In this document: positions 20,762-29,306 of the stretch, piece after piece
Position numbering within the stretch: the stretch's first letter is position 1
How the letters are laid out: the number at the start of each line of letters is the position of its first letter
NCBI GenBank assembly: GCA_937148845.1
Contig: CAKZRW010000018.1
Location: forward strand, 1 to 33,509
Direction: 5' to 3'
Length of the DNA stretch: 33,509 bases
DNA from: an uncultured Actinomycetes bacterium
GTDB lineage: Bacteria > Actinomycetota > Thermoleophilia > RBG-16-64-13
The notes under the pieces: model-generated
What the model saw: the letters and a program-made list of their open reading frames with translations, nothing else
What the model was told of the DNA's origin: nothing
Database searches by the model: none
Made by a program: the position numbers and the translations under genes

Positions 20762-22370
20762 TCAGACCGCGAAGCCTACCTGAGCCCCTTCCCGGATGGC
20801 ATCGACGATGCGGCCGGGCTCCCGGCAGCTGCCTATGACGTAGGCCTCTTCGGCCAGGCCCTCTAACTGCTTGACTAGAGCCTCGTTAGGACCCCAGTCC
20901 TGCACGCTCATCACGTTCTTGCCTTCCAGCAGATAGACCCGGCGGTCAGGCACCCTGATCTTAAGGCCGTTGTCCTTGACCTCCAGGTACTCCACCTCGG
21001 GCCACACGGTCACCCTCTTGAGCTTGAACCAAGGCCACAGATTGGCCAGGTCATCGTTGGTCATGCCGTCGCCAAGCTCGGCTTCCGGACCGTTGTGAGC
21101 GATGACCACTTGGCGCCCGCGCTTGACCAGAAACTCCGCCAGTTCGCAGCCTTGGTAGTTGCCCCCCATCACTACCACGGAATCGGCTACCGGCATCCAC
21201 CACTTGGTGAGCTTGACCAACGTGGGCGGCGAGAAGAAGGTTAGAGCCCGCTTGAGCTGTCTGTGCAGCTTCTCGATCTTGACGAAGGTCGGTTTCTCCG
21301 CCCCAGGCAGCTCGATCTTGGTGTGGGCCGGGCCAGCGGCGATGATGAGCACATCGGGCTTCTCGGCCCGGACCAACGCCGCGTTCACCTCTTTCCCCAG
21401 ACGGACGCTCACCTTCTCCTTGTCCAGCTGGCGTCTGAGATAGGCGACCAAGTCCACCAGGGGCTGGGTCTCGGTGTCCCGCACTACGGCGGCCAGCAGC
21501 ACAAGTCCGCCCACCCGCGGTTCTTTGTCGTACACCGTCACCTGGTGACCACGGCTGGCCGCCACCCGTGCGGCCTCCATGCCAGCGGGGCCAGCCCCGA
21601 CCACCATCACTTTCTTCTTGCGCTCCGCTGGCCGGAACTGGAATTCGGGGACGATCTCCCGACCCAAAGTGGCATTGACCCGGCACTCGAGCTTCTTGTT
21701 CTTGTTGCGGCAGTCAAAGCAGTGCATGCACCCAGTGCAAGGCCGGATATCATCCAGGCGACCCTCCCGGACCTTATTGGGCAGTTCAGGGTCGGCAAGC
21801 AGCCGCCGGGTCATCCCCACGAAATCCAAACGGCCCTCGCGCAGGGCCTTTTCGCCCAATTCGGGGTCGATCCAGCAGGCCGTCCACATGGGGACAGTAA
21901 CCCCCTTGCGCTTTGCCCTTTCCACGAACGGGATGGTCGCACCCTTGCCTCCCATGCTCCAGTCCAGGTCCGGGGGCAGATCGAGTGGCGGCTCGGGATA
22001 AAGCAGACGGTCAGGCTGCTGCAGACCACCCCTGTGCCCGTAGCGCTCTGACCGGAAGTTGATGCCGTCGGCCACCGTGGCGATGAGCTTGGCCATCTCC
22101 GCCCCTTCTTCGGGAGCGGTGGCCAGGGGATGGTTGTATTCGGCGGCATTCATGATGACGTGGACCCCGAAGTCGGCCCCACACACTCACTTGATCTCGC
22201 TGATGATGCTACGGATGAAACGGGTGCGGTTCTCGTAGCTTTGGGGACCGTATTCGTCCTCGCGACGGTTCCAGATGCGAGAGAGGAAGGTGTTGCCCAG
22301 GTGACAGGTGGCGTGGTTGATCTCCACAGCATCGAAGCCGGCTCTCCGGGCTCGCAGCGCCAGCCTCCTT
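20762..22370 (-). pseudogene. Old yellow enzyme-type NADH:flavin oxidoreductase (2,4-dienoyl-CoA reductase/BaiCD-like), truncated, with in-frame stop
   Basis: Conserved sequence begins abruptly with RARRAGFDAVEINHAT, the middle of the FMN TIM barrel, so roughly the first 150-200 residues are missing. It runs to SIISEIK, meets TGA (22187-22189), then continues in the same frame with VCGADFGVHVIMNAAEY. From GTG 22186 an open frame of 474 aa remains. This has the barrel end (DFVGMTRRLLADPELPNKV), an Fe-S cluster region with five Cys (CTGCMHCFDC then C), an FAD/NAD domain with VMVVGAGPAGMEAA, and a second Rossmann segment VVVMGGNYQGCELAEF. Family members reduce enones, dienoyl-CoA or bile-acid intermediates. 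Without the barrel start it cannot form the FMN site. The upstream end is joined to a TRAP permease gene. Confidence 0.88.
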
Positions 22371-22850
22371 CAGCTTCTTGAAATCCTCGATTCCATTAAG
22401 CAGAGACTGGAGGCCCCAGAAGAAGGACCCCACAGGGATCGGCAGGAGGAGGATCCACCGGGGCGTGGCCAGAACGTCCTGGATCACCCTGCCTTTGATC
22501 AGGTAATCGACGGTGAGCAGGCCGCCGACGATGGCAATGACCCAGGTGATCCCTACTACCACGTAATCGATGACGATTCCCCACCTCTGCCGCGCCCGAG
22601 GAGAAACCCTGTCGGCGATGAGGTCGATGCGGATGTGCCGCCTTTGGCCCATCAACCAGGGTGCGCCCAGGAACGCCACCCACACCAAGGCATAGCTCGA
22701 GAGGTCGATCAGGGGGGCAAACGGTCTATTGAAGAGGTACCGGGAAAAGGTGGCGAAACACACCGCCAGTAGCAACACAAGAAGTATGCAGGCTGCCACT
22801 GCAGCTAGAAACCAGGAACAGGCCTTAACGGACTTGGCAAAGACCTTCAC
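22209..22850 (-). CDS. TRAP transporter small permease (DctQ-like), 3' end fused to reductase remnant
   Basis: 213 aa from GTG 22850, with GGGAG 10 bp upstream; an alternative TTG lies at 22910. Four transmembrane helices are clear (ILLVLLLAVCFATFSRYLF, LSSYALVWVAFLGAPWLM, DYVVVGITWVIAIVGGLL, ILLLPIPVGSFFWGLQ). The RHIRIDLIAD segment is the DctQ signature. DctQ pairs with the large permease DctM and a periplasmic binding protein to take up organic acids; neither partner is in the window. DctQ sequence ends at EDFKKLKEAG (about 160 aa). The last ~50 residues are out-of-frame translation of the truncated reductase, so the native stop is lost. Probably non-functional as a transporter. Confidence 0.8.
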   Translation of the reverse strand: MKVFAKSVKACSWFLAAVAACILLVLLLAVCFATFSRYLFNRPFAPLIDLSSYALVWVAFLGAPWLMGQRRHIRIDLIADRVSPRARQRWGIVIDYVVVGITWVIAIVGGLLTVDYLIKGRVIQDVLATPRWILLLPIPVGSFFWGLQSLLNGIEDFKKLKEAGAASPESRLRCCGDQPRHLSPGQHLPLSHLEPSRGRIRSPKLREPHPFHP

Positions 22851-23190
22851 CGGTCCAGTTCTCCCACAAACGGTCCGACTGAAGCCCGCGTCGCTTTGCC
22901 TCGGTCGCAATCACGCGCTGTGCCCAAGAGCAAGCCCCTCCCTGTCAAACGTCCCCTCCTTGCCCTTCCCGGCGACCTAATAGGACAAGAATCTCGTTCT
23001 TAACAGCGGCTTAGCGCTCAATATGGCATGACCCTGCGGGAAGCTTCCACAGACTGCGCAGTGGCCGAGGGTTCGAGGGAGGACACGGTGGACCACCCCC
23101 GCGGGACAGGCCGGACGCCCTGCCGGCACCGATCAGGACCCTGCTAGGATGGGTATGGAGCCGCCACCACCAGACCTGGGAGGAGCCATC
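22851..23190. other. Intergenic spacer, no gene seen
   Basis: 340 bp between divergent genes. It holds a short inverted repeat AAGAA-TCTCG-TTCTT near 22985 and a possible -10 (TAGGAT, 23145-23150) for the plus-strand gene. There is no convincing -35 and no conserved open frame. Confidence 0.5.
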
Positions 23191-23676
23191 ATGAGCCTCT
23201 ACGATTACTTCCCCCATCCCCGTATCTCTTCTCGGCAAGCCCATCCCCCTCGGACTGTGCGCGAACATCACAAGGTCGGTTTTAACGGGACTCTCGCCAA
23301 ATGGATAACCGAAGGCGTGGGAACCATGTGGTGCGCCTACGCTTTCGCGGCCCTCAGCCTCGTAGCCCTGCCTCAGGCCATCAAGGGCGGCGCGCTACCG
23401 ATCGTCCAGTGGATCTCCCAGACCTTCCTGCAACTCGTCCTTCTCTCCGTGATCATGGTAGGCCAGCAGGTCATCAGCGCTGCCTCTGACGAACGCGCCG
23501 TGCAGACCTACCAGGACGCTGAGACCATCCTGCACGAGCAGCAGCAGGTCCAGGCCCACCTGGCAGCCCAGGATGCGCTCTTGGAAGAACTGGCCGCTCG
23601 ACTGGATGTGAGCCTGGACTGCTCAGCCGACCTTCCCGGCAAGACGCCTCCGGAAGCCATGGGCCCCGAGAATTAG
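23191..23676 (+). CDS. DUF1003-like small membrane protein
   Basis: 161 aa from ATG 23191, chosen over an upstream in-frame ATG at 23149 because GGGAGGAG lies just before it. A hydrophilic start (MSLYDYFPHPR) is followed by two hydrophobic helices (residues ~45-62 and ~75-95), then a helical Gln/Ala-rich tail (HEQQQVQAHLAAQDALLEEL) likely to form a coiled coil. The two-helix-plus-coil layout, with VIMVGQQVISAASDERAVQTY, resembles DUF1003 proteins, whose function is unknown. Its TAG overlaps the stop of the convergent NfeD-like gene by 4 bp. Confidence 0.7.
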   Translation: MSLYDYFPHPRISSRQAHPPRTVREHHKVGFNGTLAKWITEGVGTMWCAYAFAALSLVALPQAIKGGALPIVQWISQTFLQLVLLSVIMVGQQVISAASDERAVQTYQDAETILHEQQQVQAHLAAQDALLEELAARLDVSLDCSADLPGKTPPEAMGPEN

Positions 23677-24101
23677 GTCCGGACCTGAATCTGCCTCAGG
23701 CCATCAAGGACATCCTTCCCTGGTTCGACCAGCAAGGTCATACCTCGGATGGCGACCACCCTGGCAATCTCGCCCTTGCCGAGCGGACCGTGGGAAGTGC
23801 GCAGCTCGGCCCTCCAGAGTTCGCCTCGCACTCTCACATATCCGGCAGGGTTCAGGCTGCTCGTGACGACCGCCTCCTGCCCCACGAGCTCGTCCAAGAC
23901 GCCGGCGCAGGTCCCCACATAGGCCCTCCACACGATGGGGAAGAGGACTGCATCCTTTGCCACCCAGACAGCTACGATCACGCCCAGCAGCCAGGCCGGC
24001 AGTCCCAGGAAGAACCGGATGACCACCAGCGCCCCTGCCACCGCCGCCAGCTGGGCCAGATGGATCAGGACATATCGGACTGTGGCTTTGCGTTTGGACA
24101 T
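23673..24101 (-). CDS. Short NfeD-like membrane protein
   Basis: 142 aa from ATG 24101; a GTG one codon earlier is also possible. Two transmembrane helices occupy roughly residues 8-60. A C-terminal beta-rich region follows (LVGQEAVVTSSLNPAGYVRVRGELWRAEL, then VVAIRGMTLLVEP), the OB-fold of short NfeD proteins. These often partner with SPFH/stomatin proteins in membrane microdomains; no SPFH gene is in the window. No clear ribosome-binding site is visible. Confidence 0.8.
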   Translation of the reverse strand: MSKRKATVRYVLIHLAQLAAVAGALVVIRFFLGLPAWLLGVIVAVWVAKDAVLFPIVWRAYVGTCAGVLDELVGQEAVVTSSLNPAGYVRVRGELWRAELRTSHGPLGKGEIARVVAIRGMTLLVEPGKDVLDGLRQIQVRT

Positions 24102-24216
24102 CACGGCTTGGGCTTGGGCCTCACAGTCAGGTACCGCTGACTCTCAGCATGATGCACGCTGTCTGCCGCAGGGCGGGCGCGGCCACCAGTATCGACCCGC
24201 CTTCCGGTCTTCGGAA

Positions 24217-24960
24217 CTATGATACGGCCCGGACGCCTCCGGAAGGGTCGTTCCGCGCTCCTGCCATCAGCTGGGTCTCGTTTGCGGGGACTTTGACATA
24301 CCGCTCCCGCAGTACCCACACCGGAAGCCAGATCAACGCCTCGTCCGGATCCCCGACGCAGCACGCCTCGCCCAGGCAGAAATTGAGGCCGGTCAGGGCG
24401 GCCGCCAGGGCGTCAAGAGCATCGTGGTCGGTGCGGCCGGCCACACTCACCCCGTGTTTCTCTAACACCGCGACCCGCTGCTCTCGGCCCAGTCGGCTGC
24501 GCTTCGGGGCAGGTATCCCGTCCAACAAGGTGACGAAACTCCCGTGAGGGTAGACCTCGAGCACCGACCGGAGCGCCCCTGTCGCGCGCGGGTGCTGATA
24601 GCCGAGGACAATGAACATCTGGTGAAGAGCGAGACCTTGCTTGATCCAGTCACCGACGCGGGAGCTCCCTTGGGGGGGAACCTGGTAGAGCTGGATGTTG
24701 CGAATGCGCAGCTCGTGGTCGCACTCCCGACCCCGGTAAACCTCGCGGCCACCTCGGACGTCAACATGGAGCTCGCGACTGAGGGCGCAAGGAGCATCAA
24801 TGGCTACTACCTCCGGCTGGAACTCCTCTACGCGCACCCTGATCTCGACCAGGTCTCGGGTGTCCGGCCAGAAGCCCCCTGTGGCCCCTTCCAGCCAGGC
24901 TAACGTGAGGGGCCGCCGGCCCGCGACATCGATGCCGACGACTCGCAAGTCTGTAGCCAT
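24217..24960 (-). CDS. DUF429 family protein (predicted RNase H-like fold)
   Basis: 247 aa. VVGIDVAGRRP with D11, VVAIDAPCAL with an acidic residue near 55, and DHDALDALAAALTG near the C-terminus are the conserved acidic segments of DUF429, predicted to adopt an RNase H/actin-like fold. SVLEVYPHGSF is also typical. The biochemical role is not established; members are annotated as predicted nucleases. AGGAGGG about 5 bp before the ATG supports the start. The gene is upstream of the NfeD-like gene on the same strand, with a 115-bp gap. Confidence 0.82.
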   Translation of the reverse strand: MATDLRVVGIDVAGRRPLTLAWLEGATGGFWPDTRDLVEIRVRVEEFQPEVVAIDAPCALSRELHVDVRGGREVYRGRECDHELRIRNIQLYQVPPQGSSRVGDWIKQGLALHQMFIVLGYQHPRATGALRSVLEVYPHGSFVTLLDGIPAPKRSRLGREQRVAVLEKHGVSVAGRTDHDALDALAAALTGLNFCLGEACCVGDPDEALIWLPVWVLRERYVKVPANETQLMAGARNDPSGGVRAVS

Positions 24961-25305
24961 CTACACCCTCCTGAAACATGGTGCCCGAGCCTCCGGACAG
25001 CCCAAACCTGGCACCAGAGGCCTGCCGACCCTGAGACCCGAGCCCAGCTCCAGCCTGACACCACAGGCCAGCAAGTCCTGCCCCTCCAGGCCTCCACCTG
25101 GACCCAGCGCTGGAGTCGGACCAGGAATACTGGCAGGTCCAGGCGCATACGTCGAGGGGGAGCAGGGAGGGTATGCGAGCGGCGACACCATGGCTCTTGG
25201 TTACGGGGAAGACTTTACATCAACGCGTTCCCCCCGCATTGACCCCGCGCCCCTCTTCCGCCACAATATCTTCGACAACCGGTCCTCCTCGCGAAAGGTG
25301 GCAGC
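24961..25305. other. Divergent intergenic region with low-complexity repeats
   Basis: 345 bp between the DUF429 gene and the first lipoprotein gene. The stretch 25,000-25,150 is rich in CCTGG/CCAG elements. A diverged direct repeat (CCTGGCACCAGAGGCC near 25011 and CCTGACACCACAGGCC near 25054) is visible. No gene is convincing. Confidence 0.5.
25239..25267 (+). promoter_or_regulatory. Possible promoter for the 729-aa lipoprotein
   Basis: TTGACC (25239-25244), a 17-bp spacer and CACAAT (25262-25267) precede the ATG at 25306. AAAGGTGG serves as ribosome-binding site. The -35 is good and the -10 is weak. Confidence 0.4.
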
Positions 25306-27495
25306 ATGAGAAAGCTCGCTGCGAACACCGGGGCGCTCGTGCTGCTCCTGGTCCTTTTTGTGGTCCCTTTAGTTTCCGGCGCCTGTAGCGACACGTCTTC
25401 CCCTGGGGCCTCGTCCCCGTCCAGCGCCGCTCAGACGACCCTCACCCCTACCTCGATCCCCAAAGCCTTAGCCGCTGACGGCTCGGCGACCCTCGGCGAC
25501 CTCGCTACCACAGGCTTCGCCCTGGTCCTTCCCGCCGACGCCCTTCCCGCGACTGCTGAGGCCACGGCCAGCTGGGCCCCGGCCGCTTCCGCCCCTGCCA
25601 TGAGCGGTGCCCAACTCCTGGGGGACGGCTATCAGGTGGATACCGGCGGCGAGGGCCGCCTCGACAACGCAGCTACCCTCACCGTTCGCTACGACCCGGT
25701 GACCACCCCCGATCCCTCGCTTCTCGCCCTCGGCTACCACGACGGCGCCGAGTGGACCTATGTGTTCGCCACCGCTTTCGACCCTGGGGCCGGCACCGTG
25801 ACCTTCCCTCTCTATCACTTCTCCGCCTACTACCCCGCCCAGTTCAAGAACGAGCTGGAGGCCGCCAAGTACTACGCCGGGCAGATGGCAGCTCAGAAGG
25901 TCCTGGGCGAGAACGGAGGCGATCCCAAGGTGGCTTCCCGCATGCTGGCTGACCTGTTGGCCAGCAAGCTGGGCCTGGGCGAAGACGAGTTTGCCAAGCG
26001 CATGTTTGCCGACATCGCCGCCGACCAGGACCTCATCAAGATGTTCGACCAGTATATGCGGGAAGGTCGGACCGACGAGGGCTATTCGATGGTCATGTCC
26101 CACATGTGCAGGAGAGCCGCAAGCGAGCTGGAAAGCCTGAAAGGTGACCTTACCGGAACCGAGGAGAACCTCAGACGCATGCGCGACATCCTCAAGGTGG
26201 GTAACGCCGGCAGCAAGATCCTGGGTTTCCTCATGGAAGGGGATACCGATGCCGCCGGCAAGGAGCTCTTCGACCTCGTCACCGACTACACCGGGGTTCC
26301 GGGCAAAGTGGTCAAGTATACCCTCATGGGCATGCAGAACGCGCTCGATGTCTGGCGAGACGGCGAGGTAGAAAAGGCGTTTCGGGTCTATACCCAGGGT
26401 TCAACCGGTACCCTCTTCGGCTATGGCGCGGTGGACCCTGGGGACTTTGAGGCGGTATGGGACAACATGAAGGGAGCTTCCCGGCAGCTTTGCCTGGAGC
26501 GGATCCGCAAAGAGAACCAAGCCCGGCAACTCCTAGGGCTGCCCCCGCTAACCAGCAAGGAAGAGGATTTCTATCGGGAGAAGGTCAAGCAGGAGCTGAA
26601 GAGCGAATTCGAACGCCGCCTGGCCCTCAAGGACAAGGTCGAGGCCCAGAAGAAGAACCTGGAGCTCATCTTCGCCGAACTTGACGCGGCCAAGCTCTTC
26701 GAGAGCACCAACGTCTGGATCCGGAAGATCGATCCCGAGGAGACCCTGGAGTCCCGGCTCAACCGCTTCCATAAGCTGATCGAGCGCATCTTCCGGGACC
26801 TCAACGTACAGACGGTCTACTCGGGCGCCCAGTTGGGCCCCGTCACCGATGGCCGCATCAGCGCGAGCGAGATGGCGGTCATGGTGCGCGGCTACTTTGC
26901 CGCCAACACCCAGGCGGAAGCAGAGAAGTTCTTACAGGAGTACTATGTCCGGCTGCTCCCTCCCCGACAGGGCAACGTGACCTTCGCGAATGGGGAGATC
27001 TCGGACCCGCTCTCCCGATGGGAGGCCCAGCTTTTCAGCGGTTTCGTACTTCGAGGAACCGCGGGGGCTGACGGCATCGCCACGGGAATGCGCGCCTCGG
27101 CCTCGGTCGACTCGCCAGAGTACGCAGCGTCTGGACAAATGACCGTCTCCTACGATGCGCGCAACAACCAGCTCACGGGAACCTGCGCTTACGTGGTCCA
27201 TGGGGACGACTACGACGGACCCATCCACCTGCCGGAATCCGATGCCACCGTCCACGCGTGGATGTCCGGGAACGCCCCGCGCTACCACAAGTACGAGTTC
27301 ACGGGTACGGTCAGCGGCTACGTGGACGCCTCGGGAAGGGCCGTATTCACCCTCGAGGGCACGCTCACTACCACGATCATCAACGCCGCCCTCCAGAAGG
27401 ACTACCACCATGTCTACCCGGACTGGGTCGAGAGCAAGGAGACCAAGGAGGTTAAGAGGACCGTCACCATCTTGCTGACTGCACCCTGGCTCTGA
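25306..27495 (+). CDS. Large secreted lipoprotein of unknown function
   Basis: 729 aa. A signal peptide ends in the lipobox LVSGAC, making C27 the lipidated residue, followed by a Ser/Thr/Pro linker. Residues ~60-170 (FALVLPADALP, LTVRYDPVT, LLALGYHDGAEWTYV, VTFPLYHFSAYYP) look like a ZU5-type beta domain. Residues ~180-490 are mostly charged helices (KVKQELKSEFERRLALKDKVEAQKKNLEL is coiled-coil-like). The C-terminal ~160 residues return to a beta-rich region with TVSYDARNNQLTGTCAYVV. It should be anchored outside the cytoplasmic membrane. I recognise no enzyme motif. It is monocistronic, with a promoter upstream and a terminator about 155 bp downstream. Confidence 0.8.
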   Translation: MRKLAANTGALVLLLVLFVVPLVSGACSDTSSPGASSPSSAAQTTLTPTSIPKALAADGSATLGDLATTGFALVLPADALPATAEATASWAPAASAPAMSGAQLLGDGYQVDTGGEGRLDNAATLTVRYDPVTTPDPSLLALGYHDGAEWTYVFATAFDPGAGTVTFPLYHFSAYYPAQFKNELEAAKYYAGQMAAQKVLGENGGDPKVASRMLADLLASKLGLGEDEFAKRMFADIAADQDLIKMFDQYMREGRTDEGYSMVMSHMCRRAASELESLKGDLTGTEENLRRMRDILKVGNAGSKILGFLMEGDTDAAGKELFDLVTDYTGVPGKVVKYTLMGMQNALDVWRDGEVEKAFRVYTQGSTGTLFGYGAVDPGDFEAVWDNMKGASRQLCLERIRKENQARQLLGLPPLTSKEEDFYREKVKQELKSEFERRLALKDKVEAQKKNLELIFAELDAAKLFESTNVWIRKIDPEETLESRLNRFHKLIERIFRDLNVQTVYSGAQLGPVTDGRISASEMAVMVRGYFAANTQAEAEKFLQEYYVRLLPPRQGNVTFANGEISDPLSRWEAQLFSGFVLRGTAGADGIATGMRASASVDSPEYAASGQMTVSYDARNNQLTGTCAYVVHGDDYDGPIHLPESDATVHAWMSGNAPRYHKYEFTGTVSGYVDASGRAVFTLEGTLTTTIINAALQKDYHHVYPDWVESKETKEVKRTVTILLTAPWL

Positions 27496-27903
27496 GACTG
27501 GAGATACCGCATTGTGCTCGTAGGCGAAGGCGAGCCCGCGGGGAGTGACAGGCGAAAGCTCCCAGTCCGTGGGGGAGCCTGTTAGCATTGGTCGAAGAGA
27601 GGCGAAGAGAGGGTAAGTAGCACCAGGGAGGGGGAGACCGGAATAGAGAAAGGCCCGGACCGCCGGGCCTTTTTCTCCTATGGTAGCGGGGGCCCGGCTT
27701 GAAACAACCACCGACATTGCCTTCCGGCTGGTGACTATCTAGAACGCGGAGTTCGGGGGCCGATCGGTGGCTAACTCTTCAGCACAGAATAGGCCGGGAC
27801 GAACCGAGACGAGTCTCACGGCGCGCTACCGAGGTCACACGACTGCGATAATGGTGGTCTAAGGAGTTGGCGCACAAAGCTGCCAGGGAGGGGTGAGTGC
27901 TTT
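27496..27903. other. Intergenic region between two lipoprotein genes
   Basis: 408 bp. It contains a 10-bp tandem repeat (GTCGAAGAGA, GGCGAAGAGA, 27591-27610) and a strong terminator at 27651-27674. About 230 bp after the terminator shows no gene or clear promoter. Confidence 0.5.
27649..27674 (+). terminator. Rho-independent terminator after the large lipoprotein
   Basis: AGGCCCGG (27651-27658), loop ACCG and CCGGGCCT (27663-27670) form a perfect 8-bp GC-rich stem followed by TTTT. Confidence 0.88.
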
Positions 27904-28563
27904 GTGAGGAAACACGGTTTTCGAGTGATCCTTACCGGGCTTCTTCTACTTGCCGCAGCCGTCGCCATCTTGGGCTGTACCGATCCAAGCACACTGCCCA
28001 CCAACCTCCCCCTACCGGGAACCTACCTGCGAGACGGTATTCCAGCGCCGTTCGCGCTCGTTGGCGTTCAGGGAGGGTACCAATATCTTGGGAACGGTCG
28101 ATTCGTACAGGACTCCAGCCGCGAGTTCTTCTGGCGCGACGGACATTATGTCAATGCCGATGGCAGCCCCATGGAGACGATAGACGGACAGCCGACAGCA
28201 GTAGCGGTGACCCATTACCCGTCGCCCTCTTTGGACGTCGGCCCTCGGCAGGGCGTGAGCCTCACTGTGGCCCTCAGCCAATGGGACTACATCGTCTGCG
28301 CCACGGTCAGAATCCGAAACGAAAGTGGCTCACCGTTCCGGTTCGCCAACAAGGACCTCCAACTGTACGTAAACGGCAGCCGCGATGAGCAGACAAACCC
28401 TGACCTGAAGCCCTTTGAGGTCCCCACCGGGACAAGCGCTGAGTTTCGTACGGACGTCTACTTCATGGTCGACCACTTCGACTCGGCGTCGGCCGGACTG
28501 GTCTACAAGTCGAGCGACCGGAAAAGTCGGGGCTTCATTGCCAGCGATGGGGCAGCTCCGTGA
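27904..28563 (+). CDS. Small secreted lipoprotein of unknown function
   Basis: 219 aa from GTG 27904, with GGGAGGGG about 10 bp upstream. The signal peptide has a lipobox AILGC with C25 as the lipidation site. The mature part is beta-rich (YQYLGNGRFVQDSSREFFW, then IVCATVRIRNESGSPFRFANKDLQLYVNG, then TDVYFMVDHF). This resembles DUF4352-type immunoglobulin-like domains, which carry exposed sequences of the NESGSPF kind. No enzyme motif is visible. Its GC content is lower by eye than the upstream lipoprotein. A tRNA-like 3' half follows within 40 bp. Confidence 0.8.
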   Translation: MRKHGFRVILTGLLLLAAAVAILGCTDPSTLPTNLPLPGTYLRDGIPAPFALVGVQGGYQYLGNGRFVQDSSREFFWRDGHYVNADGSPMETIDGQPTAVAVTHYPSPSLDVGPRQGVSLTVALSQWDYIVCATVRIRNESGSPFRFANKDLQLYVNGSRDEQTNPDLKPFEVPTGTSAEFRTDVYFMVDHFDSASAGLVYKSSDRKSRGFIASDGAAP

Positions 28564-28587
28564 GCGACGGCTGTGCCGCGTTGTGGG

Positions 28588-28625
28588 TTAACCGTGAGCG
28601 GGGGTTCAAATCCCCCGCTCTGCAC
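28588..28625 (+). other. tRNA-like 3' half (anticodon loop to acceptor strand)
   Basis: GTTAACC, as in the tRNA-Asn anticodon loop, is followed by GGGGG-TTCAAAT-CCCCC (a perfect T-arm with canonical T-loop) and GCTCTGCA, fitting an acceptor strand and discriminator base. I find no matching 5' acceptor (GCAGAGC) or D-arm upstream, where the lipoprotein gene ends. It is a degenerate tRNA or a tRNA fragment of the kind left by integration at tRNA 3' ends. Confidence 0.5.
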
Positions 28626-28706
28626 AAGCGGCCAACAGCCGCCCGGGCATCGCTTACCGCTCTCCCCAATACGGAGATGGCGCAGATTCAATTCGGGGTC
28701 TCATAG

Positions 28707-28734
28707 AAAAAGGCCTGGATTAACAGGCCTTTTT
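28707..28734. terminator. Bidirectional rho-independent terminator
   Basis: AAAAAGGCCTG (28707-28717) and CAGGCCTTTTT (28724-28734) form an 11-bp perfect stem with a 6-nt loop. A U-tract is produced on both strands. It separates the plus-strand lipoprotein from the facing initiator tRNA and can serve both. Confidence 0.9.
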
Positions 28735-28744
28735 CTTTCCATTA

Positions 28745-28818
<74 letters not shown>

Positions 28819-28833
28819 CCGATTGGGCAAGTA

Positions 28834-28839
28834 AGTATA
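28834..28839 (-). promoter_or_regulatory. -10 box for initiator tRNA
   Basis: TATACT on the minus strand lies 16 bp before the tRNA 5' end, the expected place for a short tRNA leader. No good -35 was found. Confidence 0.5.
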
Positions 28840-28881
28840 GCACAAGCTTCCGGCCGTGCAGCCCCAGCGTCGCCTCCGCGT

Positions 28882-28923
28882 CTCAAGCTCCCGGCCTCAG
28901 GCTCCCCGCCTCAGGCACCACCA
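28882..28923. repeat. Three 14-bp tandem repeats
   Basis: Units CTCAAGCTCCCGGC, CTCAGGCTCCCCGC and CTCAGGCACCACCA lie head to tail (28882-28895, 28896-28909, 28910-28923). They overlap the stop of a weak 91-aa minus-strand frame. Confidence 0.75.
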
Positions 28924-29186
28924 CTGCAAGATGACGGGCGCCAGACCCCAACCATTGTCTGAGGCAAGACGCCACCACTCCCGCCATCGTCTTCGCTGAC
29001 GACTTCTAAGGGCAGCGCTATGCCCGATCTGCGACCTCGCCGGTAAGCCCTTTCCCAGTCGAGGTTCAGTCGGTCGCGCCCGGTCGAGGCAGGCAGTAAG
29101 CCTTCGCGGCCATCCTGCCGATACAAGAGCCAGGCAATGTGGAGAAAGGTGGTGTGCGCCAAACGATGTTCCCCTCGATCCCGCAT
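28911..29186 (-). CDS. Possible small hypothetical protein or gene remnant
   Basis: A 91-aa minus-strand frame with moderately GC-rich third positions and a plausible helical start (RLAHTTFLHIAWLLYRQDG). I do not recognise it. No ribosome-binding site precedes the ATG and it ends inside a tandem repeat. It may be a remnant or chance. The rest of 28,840-29,300 holds no better gene. Confidence 0.25.
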   Translation of the reverse strand: MRDRGEHRLAHTTFLHIAWLLYRQDGREGLLPASTGRDRLNLDWERAYRRGRRSGIALPLEVVSEDDGGSGGVLPQTMVGVWRPSSCSGGA

Positions 29187-29306
29187 AAGCTGTCCGAGCG
29201 GTGGCTCGCCCCCCTGGCCACCTGTTCAGAGAGCGCGCACCAGACGGCGACTCCAGCAAGCTCGCCGTTTCCGATATCTACTCCACAGCGCCGACCTGCC
29301 CCCCAT

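Noticed and set aside
21263-22051. 262-aa plus-strand frame
   Set aside because: It is antisense to the reductase remnant with its clear FAD and Fe-S motifs.
22187-22189. Selenocysteine at the in-frame TGA
   Set aside because: The position is a non-catalytic linker where Arg is expected, and the gene is truncated anyway.
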